Part shown: positions 1 through 7,677 of the stretch, piece after piece
Numbering within the stretch: the stretch's first letter is position 1
Layout of the letters: the number at the start of each line of letters is the position of its first letter
Origin: Actinopolyspora lacussalsi
GTDB lineage: Bacteria; Actinomycetota; Actinomycetes; Mycobacteriales; Pseudonocardiaceae
NCBI GenBank assembly: GCA_030803735.1
Contig: JAURUC010000001.1
Span: 62,001 to 126,000, forward strand
DNA length: 64,000 nt
Direction of reading: 5' to 3'
Program-made: the position numbers and the translations under genes
The notes under the pieces: model-generated
The model's database searches: none
What the model was told of the DNA's origin: nothing
What the model saw: only the letters and a program-made list of their open reading frames with translations

Positions 1-1
1 G

Positions 2-1495
2 GCGCGCCAGGCCCGCGAGTTCCTCACCGAACGGAGGTTCGGAGAGGAAGCGGCCACCAGATTCGGCTGCGGTTTCGCCCCGAGCGGCTGGGACCGGTTG
101 ACCAAGTACCTACTCAACCAGGGATTCGAGGCCGAGGAGCTCTACAAGGCGGGGCTGTCCAGGGAAGGCAGGCACGGCCCCATGGATCGGTTCCACCGCC
201 GGTTGCTCTGGCCGTTGAAGGATCTCGGTGGCGATGTGGTCGGCTTCGGGGCGCGGCGGATCTTCGACGACGATCCGATCGAGGCCAAGTACATCAACAC
301 CCCCGCCACCCCGATCTTCAACAAGTCACAGGTGCTGTTCGGCATCGACCTCGCGAAACGCGAGATAGCCAAGCGCCACCAGACCGTGGTGGTGGAGGGC
401 TACACGGACGTGATGGCGATGCACCTCGCCGGGGTTCCCACGGCTGTCGCCTCCTGCGGCACCGCCTTCGGTGACGAGCACATCTCCGTGCTGCGTCGGC
501 TGATGATGGACGACGACACCTTCCGCGGAGAGGTCATCTACACCTTCGACGGTGACGAGGCGGGACAGAACGCGGCGCTGAAGGCGTTCGACGGCGAGCA
601 GCGGTTCGCCGCGCAGACCTATGTCGCCATCACACCGGGAGGGGAGGACCCCTGCGAGTTGCGACAGCGCGGCGGGGACGCCGCGGTGCGTGATCTGGTC
701 GCGCGGCGACGTCCGCTCTTCGAGTTCGCCATCCGCAGCCTGCTCGACGGCTACGACCTCGACTCGGTGGACGGCCGGGTCGCCGCGCTCCGGCGCACCG
801 TACCGCTGGTGGCGCGTATCAAGGATCCCGCGAGCAGGGACGGCTACGCCGTGCAGCTCTCCGGCTGGACCGGTTGGAACGACGAGAACCAGGTGGTACG
901 CCGGGTGCGGGAGTACTCCGGCGAGACCGCGAACGGGAACCGTCGGGGGAAGAAGCAGCGGCGTGCCGACCCCGAGTCGGAACCGGCCGGGGAACGGTTG
1001 CCGGAACGTCCCCCACGACACGATCAGCTGCGCTGGTCGCAGCGGGAGGCCCTGAAGGCCGCGCTGCAGATGCCCGCCCTGGCGGGACCGGTGTACGACT
1101 CGCTGCCGGAAGAGGCATTCACCGAGTCCGGTTATGCGAAGCTGCACACCGCACTGCTCAAGGCGGGCGGCACCCAGTCGGGGCTGTCCGGCTCGATCCT
1201 GGTGGAAGCGGTGCGGACGCAGTGCCCCGACGAGGGTTCCACCAGGCTGCTCTCCCAGCTCGCGGTGGAGACGCCGGATACCAAGTCCGAGCAGGACCAC
1301 CGCTACGTGGGTGGGGTGCTCGCCAGGCTCCGCGAGCGGATGGTGGCCCGCCAGATCGACGAGATCAAGTCGCGGGTCCAGCGGTTGTCGCCGCTGGAGA
1401 ACGCCGAGGAATACCACGCGCTGTTCGGTGACCTGGTGGCGCTGGAGCAGTATCACAGATCGTTGCAGCAACAGGCCGCGGACGGTGTCGTATGA
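2..1495 (+). CDS. dnaG: DNA primase DnaG, 5'-truncated by the window edge
   Basis: Synthesises RNA primers at the replication fork. The frame is open from base 2, so the N-terminal zinc-binding domain lies outside the window and 497 C-terminal residues are visible. The start of the visible part (ARQ.REFLTERRFGEEAA..RFGCGFAPSGWD) is the RNA-polymerase-domain entry typical of actinobacterial primases. The TOPRIM core follows: EGYTDVMA with the catalytic Glu near visible residue 132, then the DGDEAGQ acidic motif near residues 183-188. The last ~170 residues are the variable C-terminal, helicase-binding part, charged around residues 305-345. The stop overlaps the next start (ATGA), so the two genes are cotranscribed. 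Family assignment is certain; only the start is unknown. Confidence 0.96.
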   Translation, partial: ARQAREFLTERRFGEEAATRFGCGFAPSGWDRLTKYLLNQGFEAEELYKAGLSREGRHGPMDRFHRRLLWPLKDLGGDVVGFGARRIFDDDPIEAKYINTPATPIFNKSQVLFGIDLAKREIAKRHQTVVVEGYTDVMAMHLAGVPTAVASCGTAFGDEHISVLRRLMMDDDTFRGEVIYTFDGDEAGQNAALKAFDGEQRFAAQTYVAITPGGEDPCELRQRGGDAAVRDLVARRRPLFEFAIRSLLDGYDLDSVDGRVAALRRTVPLVARIKDPASRDGYAVQLSGWTGWNDENQVVRRVREYSGETANGNRRGKKQRRADPESEPAGERLPERPPRHDQLRWSQREALKAALQMPALAGPVYDSLPEEAFTESGYAKLHTALLKAGGTQSGLSGSILVEAVRTQCPDEGSTRLLSQLAVETPDTKSEQDHRYVGGVLARLRERMVARQIDEIKSRVQRLSPLENAEEYHALFGDLVALEQYHRSLQQQAADGVV

Positions 1496-2040
1496 CTTCG
1501 TTGCTCAGACGTGTGCGTGCGCTGTTGACCGGTGCGCACGAATTGCCCACGGGGTTCGACGGCGAGTTGGCGGGCGAGGAGCGTGTGCTGGCCACCGCGA
1601 GCGGGACGCACGGGCCGCTGGTGGCCACCAACCACGGGCTGTGGCTACCGGAGGAATCCGGTGCGCGTCGGGTCGGCTGGCACCTGCTGAGCCATGTGCG
1701 CTGGCAGGACGGGGTTATCGGGATCGTCGAGGCCGAGGAGTGGCAGTGGGTCGACGGCGCGGTGCTCCTCCGGGACCGACCTCGTCGTGATTTCCGACTG
1801 AACGCCGCGGGCAAGCTGCCGGACGTGGTGCACAGCAGGGTGACGCGCTCCATCCGATCCACCCAGTACCGCGAACTCCCCGACGTGGGCGGGGCGCGGT
1901 TCGTGCGTCGCGGTGTTCCCGGGCGGGACGGCACGGTACTGCAGGTAAGGGCCGATCCGGGGACGGACGAGGCCGCTCTGGTCGAGTACACGCGGGAAGT
2001 GGCACGTCGGCTGGAGAGCGTGGCCGAAAACGGCGAGTGA
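1492..2040 (+). CDS. Conserved actinobacterial protein translationally coupled to dnaG
   Basis: This 182-residue protein starts inside the dnaG stop codon (ATGA overlap), so it is almost certainly translated with the primase. It has no signal peptide or membrane segment. The middle (roughly residues 30-110) alternates beta-type segments: 'GPLVATNHGLWLP', 'RVGWHLLSHVRWQDGVIGIVEAEEW', then a basic stretch. This resembles the pleckstrin-like small proteins often found beside dnaG in actinomycetes. That resemblance is from memory of family layout, not from a search. The C-terminus is a predicted helix (EAALVEYTREVARRLESV). Function is unknown; no catalytic motif is visible. Confidence 0.85.
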   Translation: MTSLLRRVRALLTGAHELPTGFDGELAGEERVLATASGTHGPLVATNHGLWLPEESGARRVGWHLLSHVRWQDGVIGIVEAEEWQWVDGAVLLRDRPRRDFRLNAAGKLPDVVHSRVTRSIRSTQYRELPDVGGARFVRRGVPGRDGTVLQVRADPGTDEAALVEYTREVARRLESVAENGE

Positions 2041-2080
2041 GCCCCGCCGTTCGGTGTTTCGCGGCTCGGCGCGAGTGGAT

Positions 2081-2098
2081 ACAGTACGTTCGTACTGT
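2081..2098. promoter_or_regulatory. 18-bp perfect palindrome upstream of tam
   Basis: ACAGTACG-TT-CGTACTGT has 8-base arms and a 2-base centre and ends 22 bases before the tam ATG. The length, symmetry and GTACG core are those of a TetR-type operator. No TetR gene lies nearby, so the binding protein is unknown. It is not followed by a T-run, so it is not a simple terminator for the dnaG operon. Confidence 0.5.
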
Positions 2099-2120
2099 TC
2101 CTTCTCGGTCGGAGCCGTGA

Positions 2121-2882
2121 ATGTGGAACCCGGGAACGTATCTGGCTTTCGCCGAGCAGCGTGAGCGACCGATGCGCGATCTGCTCGCGAGAATGCTCAT
2201 CCCCTCGGCGCGGCGCGTGGTCGATCTGGGGTGTGGTGCGGGAAACCTCACCCCGTTGCTGACCGAGCGCTGGCCCGGCGCCGAGGTGGAGGCACTGGAC
2301 TCCTCGCCCGAGATGGTCGCCGCCGCCGTGCGGTCCGGAGTCCCCGCCGAGATCGCCGACATCCGGGAGTGGATGCCGAGATCCGATACCGATGTGGTCG
2401 TCTGCAACGCGGTGTTGCACTGGATTCCGGGCCATCTCGAACTGGTCGAGAGATGGCTGTCCCGACTCCCACCGGGAGCCTGCTTCGGGATGCAGCTTCC
2501 CGGTAACTTCGCCGCTCCGGCGCACCGGATCTGCTACCAGCTCGCCGCGGAACCGGAGTGGCGATCCGAGATCGGGGAGGTTCCGCGTGATCCGAACCGG
2601 GTATCCGGACCCGTCGAGTACGCGGAGGCGTTGGCCGATCTCGACGTGGCGATCGACGCCTGGGAAACGACCTATGTCCATCGGCTCCACGGCGAGGACC
2701 CCGTCCTGGCCTGGTTGGCCGGAACCGCGCTGCGCCCGATCCACGCCCTGCTCGACGATCACCGTTGGCGGCGTTTCACCGCGGAACTCGCCCCACGGCT
2801 GCGGGAGGCCTACCCGCCCCGCGCGGACGGATCAACCTGGTTGCCCTTTCGGCGGATCTTCCTGGTCGCTCACCGAAATTGA
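2121..2882 (+). CDS. tam: Trans-aconitate 2-methyltransferase
   Basis: SAM-dependent enzyme that methylates trans-aconitate, an inhibitory by-product of the TCA cycle, in the cytoplasm. At 253 residues it has the family length (about 250-260). It opens with the characteristic MWNPGTYLAFAEQRERPMRDLLAR. SAM motif I is VVDLGCGAGN (residues 33-42), and the acidic ribose-binding position is in EVEALDSSPEM. Motif IV-like 'VVCNAVLHWIPGH' and the late 'LPFRRIFLVAHR' strand are both as expected for Tam. It is a single-gene unit with an 18-base palindrome just upstream, which suggests dedicated repression. Other small methyltransferases share the fold, but the N-terminal signature favours Tam. Confidence 0.88.
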   Translation: MWNPGTYLAFAEQRERPMRDLLARMLIPSARRVVDLGCGAGNLTPLLTERWPGAEVEALDSSPEMVAAAVRSGVPAEIADIREWMPRSDTDVVVCNAVLHWIPGHLELVERWLSRLPPGACFGMQLPGNFAAPAHRICYQLAAEPEWRSEIGEVPRDPNRVSGPVEYAEALADLDVAIDAWETTYVHRLHGEDPVLAWLAGTALRPIHALLDDHRWRRFTAELAPRLREAYPPRADGSTWLPFRRIFLVAHRN

Positions 2883-2990
2883 GCTTCTGGCCAGGTGTTT
2901 CCGCACAAGGGGGAGGGGGTGTTCGAAGGCTTCGCGGTATGCGCTAGAGTTGTTGTTGTCAGCGCGACGGCGTTGCGGAAAACAAAACAT

Positions 2991-3062
<72 letters not shown>

Positions 3063-3067
3063 CAGGT

Positions 3068-3102
3068 AAAGCCCGATCCGTTCACCGGATTCGGGCTTTT
3101 TT
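3068..3102 (+). terminator. Intrinsic terminator after tRNA-Asn
   Basis: A strong hairpin built from AAAGCCCGATCCG and CGGATTCGGGCTTT, with a short TTCA loop, is followed by a T-run. It lies 5 bases past the tRNA and ends the tRNA-Asn transcript. Confidence 0.9.
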
Positions 3103-3655
3103 CGTCGATCGTCCCGATGTTGCCGCGTATCGCGTCGAATGTGCGTCACGACACATTGCGGCTGGATTGGGAGTCCGTTCGGAATGCTGTCGTGAATCAC
3201 CCGTTCGATCTTCTCGATAGTTCCGATCACGCACGGTACGATGGCAGCGGATACCGGCAGTCGAAGCCCGAGGTTCTTCGAGTGCGCCATCGAGCCGCTT
3301 CGCTGCGTCCGGTGGAGCCGCATTGGGTCCGGTGGAGCCGCGTGCCGTCCCGGCGCGTGGTGTCCCTGAACGGCCAAGACCGACATTTCACCTGAAGGTG
3401 TGGTTTGGTGTCGGCGAGGTCAGGCTCCGGTAACGATCCATGCTCCGTTGGCGATCATCGGAGTGTACGGAAAACGCCGTACTCCATGTTTGTGCAGCTC
3501 AAGGCTTCATAGTGCGATCATGGTCGATTTTCGGCCCTCGGTAGGCTGAAAACGCGATCGAATTCGTTGCCGCTGATACACAACGCGGTTCCGCCGCTCT
3601 TCGTCCCCGGGACGGCGGAATATGACAGGGGATCGCAGAGGACGGGGGAGATATC
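3103..3655. other. 550-bp intergenic stretch without a supported gene
   Basis: I see no frame with an initiation site and actinomycete-like codon use. The only structure is a short direct repeat, GTCCGGTGGAGCCGC, at about 3308 and 3326. The last 25 bases carry the GGGGGAG ribosome site of the following small gene. Confidence 0.5.
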
Positions 3656-3868
3656 ATGTCCGCACCTGGTATCGGTAAGAACCCTAGGCAGCTGTCCATG
3701 CCGGATCTTTCGGCTGTGACGCGGCTGCCCAAACCATTGAAAGCGATGGTTTACCTGGTCATGCTCGCGGTGCTGACCGTCGCTGGAGTCGGGGCGCTGC
3801 TGGCCAGCATCGTCGTCGTCGGCCAGCTGACCGGATCATTCGACATCGCGACCTTCATCGCTCGCTGA
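3656..3868 (+). CDS. Small single-pass membrane protein (70 aa)
   Basis: The start is well supported: a GGGGGAG ribosome site lies a few bases before the ATG. The protein has a ~28-residue polar N-terminus (with K, R and P) and one long hydrophobic segment at about residues 29-57 (AMVYLVMLAVLTVAGVGALLASIVVVG). The short tail is GSFDIATFIAR. It stands alone between tRNA-Asn and tRNA-Met and has its own terminator at 3924-3957. The tail faintly resembles the end of the small membrane protein at 59925-60245 (VDIGTFIAG), which may be chance. I do not recognise a family. Similar tiny membrane proteins can act as pilin-like or regulatory peptides, but nothing here decides that. Confidence 0.7.
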   Translation: MSAPGIGKNPRQLSMPDLSAVTRLPKPLKAMVYLVMLAVLTVAGVGALLASIVVVGQLTGSFDIATFIAR

Positions 3869-3897
3869 GAACGGGCTCGCTGAGAACGGGCTCGCTG
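3861..3897. repeat. 15-bp tandem repeat across the stop codon of the 70-aa gene
   Basis: Unit CTCGCTGAGAACGGG occurs at 3861-3875 and 3876-3890, with a partial third copy from 3891. The TGA stop of the small gene lies inside the first unit, so slippage here would not change the protein. Confidence 0.85.
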
Positions 3898-3923
3898 TGA
3901 GCGGACCAGTGTTCGACAACGCC

Positions 3924-3957
3924 GGGTCGGTGCACCGCCGTGGTGCGCCGACCCTTT
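3924..3957 (+). terminator. Intrinsic terminator of the 70-aa membrane protein gene
   Basis: GGGTCGGTGCACC and GGTGCGCCGACCC form a long stem with a small GCCGT loop, followed by TTTT. Confidence 0.85.
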
Positions 3958-4035
3958 TCGTCCCGGTGGTACCGTCCGGCCGACCCTGCGGTCATACTGG
4001 AGGACGTGGCCGGTATGATCGGCAGCGTCCGTAAC

Positions 4036-4113
4036 GGGGCGGTAGCTCAGCAGGTCAGAGCAGCGAACTCATAATTCGTCTTGTCGTGGGTTCAAGTCCC
4101 ACCCGTCCCACCA
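4036..4113 (+). tRNA. tRNA-Met (anticodon CAT, elongator type)
   Basis: Acceptor GGGGCGG pairs with CCGTCCC. The D-arm is TAGCTCAGCAGGTCAGAGCA. The anticodon loop CTCATAA sits on stem GCGAA/TTCGT. The T-arm is GTGGG/CCCAC around TTCAAGT. CCA is encoded at 4111-4113. The sequence resembles actinobacterial elongator Met tRNA rather than the initiator, which has three G-C pairs in the anticodon stem. A lysidine-modified Ile tRNA also has CAT in DNA but is less likely. Confidence 0.93.
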
Positions 4114-4262
4114 ACATCCCAGCGCAGCGAGACGTGGGGAGATCCAACCAAGATCGTCCCCACATCTTTGCCACACTTCGATCCGTGATCGGAGCCCCTT
4201 CCGTTGTTTCGGTGATTTCGCGATTCGACGCGGGGAGCTCGGAGCGCTCGGCCGAAATCCGC

Positions 4263-4496
4263 TCAGTCGATGCTGCGCAGCATCCGCTCGATCTCCATGA
4301 GTCTGGAGTCGAGTTCCCTTAGCCGGTTCTCCACCGCCTCCTGGCGAGCCACTGCCTCCTCGGCGAGCTTGCGGTAGTTCGCCATGGCCACGGCGTCGGC
4401 CCGGTGTCGTTGCAGCCGGAAATAGGTGACGACTCCTGTCGTGAGTCCGCCGACGGCGATCAGCACGATCAGGATGGCAGTCACGGCGCCGCTCAT
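4263..4496 (-). CDS. Small membrane-anchored coiled-coil protein
   Basis: The protein is 77 residues. Residues 5-28 form one transmembrane helix (VTAILIVLIAVGGLTTGVVTYF), followed by a basic patch (RLQRHR). A cytoplasmic helix with heptad-like charges (EEAVARQEAVENRLRELDSRLMEIERMLRSID) makes up the rest. The layout resembles the phage-shock PspB-like small helical proteins, but I cannot assign the family. It is the last gene of a minus-strand operon 12 bases behind an ArsR-like regulator and behind a four-helix sensor protein. A role as the regulator's membrane partner is plausible and inferred from context only. Confidence 0.8.
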   Translation of the reverse strand: MSGAVTAILIVLIAVGGLTTGVVTYFRLQRHRADAVAMANYRKLAEEAVARQEAVENRLRELDSRLMEIERMLRSID

Positions 4497-4508
4497 GCTC
4501 CGATCCCT

Positions 4509-4820
4509 TCATTCGTCCTTGGTTTCCCGCTCGTCGGCGTCCAGAGCCGCTATGACGGTTTCCGGTGTCAGATGTAGCCCGAAGTCGACGAGTTCGAAAT
4601 ACTTCATGGCCTTGCCGTCGGGGGAGAGCTCCAGTCGGCCGCGCACCAGTCCCGCCTTCTCCAGCCGGTCGAGGTGCATGTACAGCAACGGCCGGGACAG
4701 CCCGAGATTGCGGGCGAGCTCGCTCACGTGTACCCGACCGTTGGAAAGCGCGGCGATGATGCGCAGCCGGTGGGAATGGCCCACCGCGGAAAGGAAGTTC
4801 AGCAGCTCCTCGCTGTTCAG
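4509..4820 (-). CDS. ArsR-like winged-helix transcriptional regulator
   Basis: The winged-helix domain reads LLNFLSAVGHSHRLRIIAALSNGR..., then the recognition helix in VSELARNLGLSRPLLYMHLDRLEKAGLV, then a short wing (LELSPDGKAMKYFELVDFG). No cysteine metal site is seen. A GTG start at 4784 would cut off helix 1 of the fold and has no ribosome site. Upstream in frame, before a TGA at 4824-4826, the only candidate is CTG at 4818-4820, with GGGGGTG 5-6 bases ahead of it. I therefore place the start at CTG (103 residues). Its neighbours are a sensor-domain membrane protein upstream and a membrane coiled-coil protein downstream, together a signal-responsive unit. Confidence 0.78.
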   Translation of the reverse strand: MNSEELLNFLSAVGHSHRLRIIAALSNGRVHVSELARNLGLSRPLLYMHLDRLEKAGLVRGRLELSPDGKAMKYFELVDFGLHLTPETVIAALDADERETKDE

Positions 4821-4896
4821 ATTTCACCCCCGCCGACGGTTTCTCGTCGGACCGATTTTCCCGTTGCTTCGCGGGTACTCCGAACGGGGATGTCGT

Positions 4897-5694
4897 TCAT
4901 CGGTTCTCGAGACCACCGCGGCTTCCGGCTTCCGAAGGTATCCCGCCGTGGAGCGGACCGGGTTCGTCCAATGCCCGCCTGGCGGTCTCCAGCGGATCGG
5001 TGGGTGGCCCCAGCAGCGAGCGCACCACTCTGCCGTGCGCCCCGGCGACAGCCACTACCAGGTGTGCGAGGACGAAGGCCAGGACCAGGAACAACGCGGC
5101 CGCGAGCAGGGCGGTGGGCAGATCCCCTATCCACAGTCCGAACGAGCCGTCGCCGAAGGCGAAACTCGTGGTGTCGGGCGCCTCCGGTCGGTAGCCGATC
5201 ATCACTCCGTGGCCACCGTTCTGCGGAATCGCCCAGAACCACAGTGGAACCGTCACCATTCCGACGACGGACAACCAGAGTGCCACGACCGCGGTGTCCA
5301 GTATCAGCAACGGCACGTACATCAGGATCAGGTAGCCGCAGGCGCGAAGAGTGGCCGGATCCGACCACCTCGTTCGGAGCTGTGCCATGATTCCACGGCC
5401 GTGAACCGTGCGGTGAACGGCCGGCACGAAATCCGTCACCAGCAGTGCGCGCCATCGTTCGATCGCCGCGCAACCCCGGATCAGCACCGCCGCTGCTACC
5501 AGCAGCGGGAGTCCCACCCACACGATGCTCAGGGCCGCGGCGACCAACACGCTCGTCATTACCAGGCTGAACAACAGGGTGCCGACCACGGAGTAGCTCA
5601 ACAGGTAGAGCGTCGCCGCCCAAGGCCGTCCGGACAACAGCAGTGGCCGCCATCTCCGCCCGCCGCTTTCTCGATGCTCCCGTGAATCGGTCAT
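4897..5694 (-). CDS. Sensor-domain membrane protein without a kinase
   Basis: 265 residues with hydrophobic pairs at about residues 25-70 (ATLYLLSYSVVGTLLFSLVMTSVLVAAALSIVWVGLPLLVAAAVL), 115-150 and 190-220. The layout matches the 'putative sensor' module that precedes histidine kinases in actinomycetes: a short membrane hairpin, a cytoplasmic helix with 'ERWRALLV', a second hairpin, then a soluble loop. No H-box or ATPase domain follows, so it is a stand-alone sensor. It lies upstream of a winged-helix regulator on the same strand with about 75 bases between them. Signal transfer to that regulator is inferred, not shown. Confidence 0.8.
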   Translation of the reverse strand: MTDSREHRESGGRRWRPLLLSGRPWAATLYLLSYSVVGTLLFSLVMTSVLVAAALSIVWVGLPLLVAAAVLIRGCAAIERWRALLVTDFVPAVHRTVHGRGIMAQLRTRWSDPATLRACGYLILMYVPLLILDTAVVALWLSVVGMVTVPLWFWAIPQNGGHGVMIGYRPEAPDTTSFAFGDGSFGLWIGDLPTALLAAALFLVLAFVLAHLVVAVAGAHGRVVRSLLGPPTDPLETARRALDEPGPLHGGIPSEAGSRGGLENR

Positions 5695-6276
5695 GAAAAG
5701 CTCCCGGAACTCCGATCGAAGGTTCAGCCGGTCTCGGTTCGTTCCCGCGGCCCCAGTCCTGGACTTCGTTCCGCACTCCTCGGCGGCTGGAACTTTTTGC
5801 CAGGTGTAAGAAAATACTGACAGGCGAAGGATGTGACTGTCAAAGGTCGCGGTGGGGATAAGATCGAAACGGGGGGAGCGGTGTGAACACGCCGCGAGTG
5901 TCGTGCGTTACATACCCGATGGTCGGCATCGTTTCGGGATGCTGTACCGATTCAACCGAGAACGGTTTCCGTCCCGGCGACCGATATCGCTCCTGCCACG
6001 CGGACGTCGTCGATCGACAGCGGTGGCCCGGGTGCGGCAGGAAGCGGTGAGGGGGAAAGCCCGTGCGAAGCACGGTGTGTCGAGCGGAGTGGTCCGAGGC
6101 GCGTAGGCCACCGGCGGTGCACCCGTGTCCAGTGTCGGGCGGGATGTCGTCGGGCACGCGGCTTCACGGGGCGACGCGGTACTCGCCTCCCCGGGATCGG
6201 GGTGGCGCGAAATCGAGTTCCTTACCGGGAGCTTCGTGGTCGTGAACCGTGTGGAGGTGTGTCGGGAGCAGGAGCT
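5695..6276. other. 580-bp divergent intergenic stretch
   Basis: No frame here is convincing. It holds an inverted TGACAG...CTGTCA pair at 5818-5823 and 5837-5842, and a possible plus-strand promoter at 5837-5864. A transcript from that promoter would run toward the zinc-ribbon microprotein with a leader of about 400 bases. Confidence 0.4.
5837..5864 (+). promoter_or_regulatory. Candidate promoter, CTGTCA-16-TAAGAT
   Basis: CTGTCA at 5837-5842 and TAAGAT at 5859-5864 are separated by 16 bases. The -35-like hexamer is the right arm of the TGACAG/CTGTCA inverted repeat starting at 5818. The same spacing and -10 element occur at 9034-9061 upstream of the sigma factor gene. Confidence 0.3.
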
Positions 6277-6360
6277 ATGTCACCGATGTGTCCGACGTGC
6301 GGTGGTCCCACCATCCCGCCGCAAGGGGGCGGACCACCCGAATGTCCGAAGTGCGGGTAG
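6277..6360 (+). CDS. Zinc-ribbon microprotein (27 aa)
   Basis: ATG with a GGAGCAGGAG ribosome region just upstream opens a 27-codon frame. Its product has two CxxC knuckles, CPTC and CPKC, separated by a Gly/Pro-rich loop (GGPTIPPQGGGPPE). Two perfectly placed knuckles in so short a frame, a good ribosome site and a paired hairpin terminator right after the TAG argue for a real gene. The product would bind one zinc ion through four cysteines. Its function is unknown; such miniature ribbons may be regulatory or simply metal-binding. The risk is chance in high-GC DNA. Confidence 0.5.
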   Translation: MSPMCPTCGGPTIPPQGGGPPECPKCG

Positions 6361-6387
6361 TGGTGCGTGGTCGCGGGACCGATGAAG

Positions 6388-6447
6388 CCGCTCGGTCGGG
6401 CGTTTCCGCCGAGCGGTGACCGCGGCCCGGCGTCGGGTGGCCGCGGT
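6388..6447. terminator. Twin hairpins between convergent microprotein and pobA
   Basis: CCGCTCGG (6388-6395) pairs with CCGAGCGG (6409-6416), and ACCGCGGCC (6419-6427) with GGCCGCGGT (6439-6447). They lie exactly between two converging gene ends (6360 and 6462). There is no long T-run, as is usual for actinomycete bidirectional terminators. Confidence 0.6.
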
Positions 6448-6461
6448 CGTCGCCGTGGCCG

Positions 6462-7640
6462 TCAGACCGAGGCAAGCCCCACGTAGTTCTCCGCCAGCGT
6501 GGTGGCCGCGGCTTTCGAGGTCCGCAGATAGTCGAACTGCGAGCGTTGCAGCCGCCGGTCGAAGGCCGAGTCCGGCCCGTCGAACCGGTGGGTCATCGAG
6601 GTCATCCACCAGGAGAAGTGCTGCACGCGCCACACGCGCCGCAGGCAGTCCTCGGAGTAGGTGTCGAGCCCGGTGGTGCCGTTGCCGCTGTAGAAGTCGG
6701 TCATGGCCCGCGCCAGCCGGGCCACGTCGGCCACGGCGAGGTTCAGTCCCTTCGCGCCGGTCGGGGGTACGATGTGTGCCGAGTCGCCCGCCAGGAACAG
6801 CCTGCCGTAGTTCATCGGCTCTGTGACGAAACTGCGCAACGCGCTGATGCTCTTGTCGATGATGGGGCCTTCCCGCAGTTCCCAGCCGGGCGCTCCCAGC
6901 CTGTTCTGCAGTTCGGCCCAGATCCGCTCGTCGGACCAGTTCTCGATCGAATCGTCGGGATCGCACTGCAGGTACATCCTGCTCAGCTCCGGTGAACGCA
7001 GGCTCTGCAGGGCGAATCCGTTGACGTGGTTGGAGTAGATCAGTTCCTCGCTGGAGGGCGCGACTTCCGCGAGGATCCCGAGCCAACCGAACGGGTAGAC
7101 ACGCTCGTAGTCGGTACGGACCGTGCGCGGAATCGTGTTCCGGGAGACGCCGTGGAAACCGTCGCAACCGACCACGAAGTCACACCGGATCTCGTGGTTC
7201 GTCCCGTCGTTCGCCGTGAACCGCACGAGCGGCCGCTCGGTGTCGGGCCCCTCGATCGAGACGTCCGAGACCTCGTAGTGGACCTGGCCCCCGTCACGCT
7301 CACGCCGATCAGCCAGATCCTTGACGACCTCCTGCTGACCGTAGACGGTGATGCTCCGCCCATCGGTGAGTTCGGACAGCGGAATACGCAACCGTTCCCC
7401 GTCGAACTGCACGTTCACTCCGTGGTGCGGATGGCCCTGCCGGTCCAGCCGTTCGGCCACATCCGCTTCCCGCAGTACGTCGACGGTGCCCTGTTCCAGT
7501 ACTCCCGCACGCACCCGTTGCTGTACGTATTCGCGGCTGCGCCGCTCCAACACGATCGATTCGATTCCCTGTAGGTGCAACAGATGAGACAGCAGCATGC
7601 CCGCTGGACCCGCTCCCACGATCGCGACCTGGGTACGCAT
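6462..7640 (-). CDS. pobA: 4-Hydroxybenzoate 3-monooxygenase
   Basis: FAD-dependent aromatic hydroxylase converting 4-hydroxybenzoate to protocatechuate, the entry to the beta-ketoadipate pathway. At 392 residues it has the family length (about 390-395). The FAD Rossmann motif VAIVGAGPAGM is at residues 5-15, followed by ERRSREYVQQRVRAGVLEQGTVD, a hallmark of PobA (Arg and substrate-side residues). The DG motif is 'CDFVVGCDGFHGVSR', and the ribose-binding motif is 'LFLAGDSAHIVPPTGAKGLNLAVADV'. It stands alone; no protocatechuate dioxygenase genes or IclR/AraC regulator are in the window, so its partners are elsewhere. An inverted repeat just upstream (7657-7677) may be its operator. Confidence 0.96.
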   Translation of the reverse strand: MRTQVAIVGAGPAGMLLSHLLHLQGIESIVLERRSREYVQQRVRAGVLEQGTVDVLREADVAERLDRQGHPHHGVNVQFDGERLRIPLSELTDGRSITVYGQQEVVKDLADRRERDGGQVHYEVSDVSIEGPDTERPLVRFTANDGTNHEIRCDFVVGCDGFHGVSRNTIPRTVRTDYERVYPFGWLGILAEVAPSSEELIYSNHVNGFALQSLRSPELSRMYLQCDPDDSIENWSDERIWAELQNRLGAPGWELREGPIIDKSISALRSFVTEPMNYGRLFLAGDSAHIVPPTGAKGLNLAVADVARLARAMTDFYSGNGTTGLDTYSEDCLRRVWRVQHFSWWMTSMTHRFDGPDSAFDRRLQRSQFDYLRTSKAAATTLAENYVGLASV

Positions 7641-7656
7641 TCCAACCTCCCCTTCT

Positions 7657-7677
7657 AGGCTGCGTTCGATTCAGCCT
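7657..7677. promoter_or_regulatory. Inverted repeat upstream of pobA
   Basis: AGGCTG and CAGCCT arms are separated by 9 bases, placed 17-37 bases before the pobA start. Spacing and position fit an operator. The arms are only 6 bases, so chance is possible. Confidence 0.3.

Noticed and set aside
5852..6106. Plus-strand frame of 84 codons in the intergenic stretch before the microprotein
   Set aside because: Arg-rich, no ribosome site, no resemblance to any family, and codon use unlike neighbouring genes.
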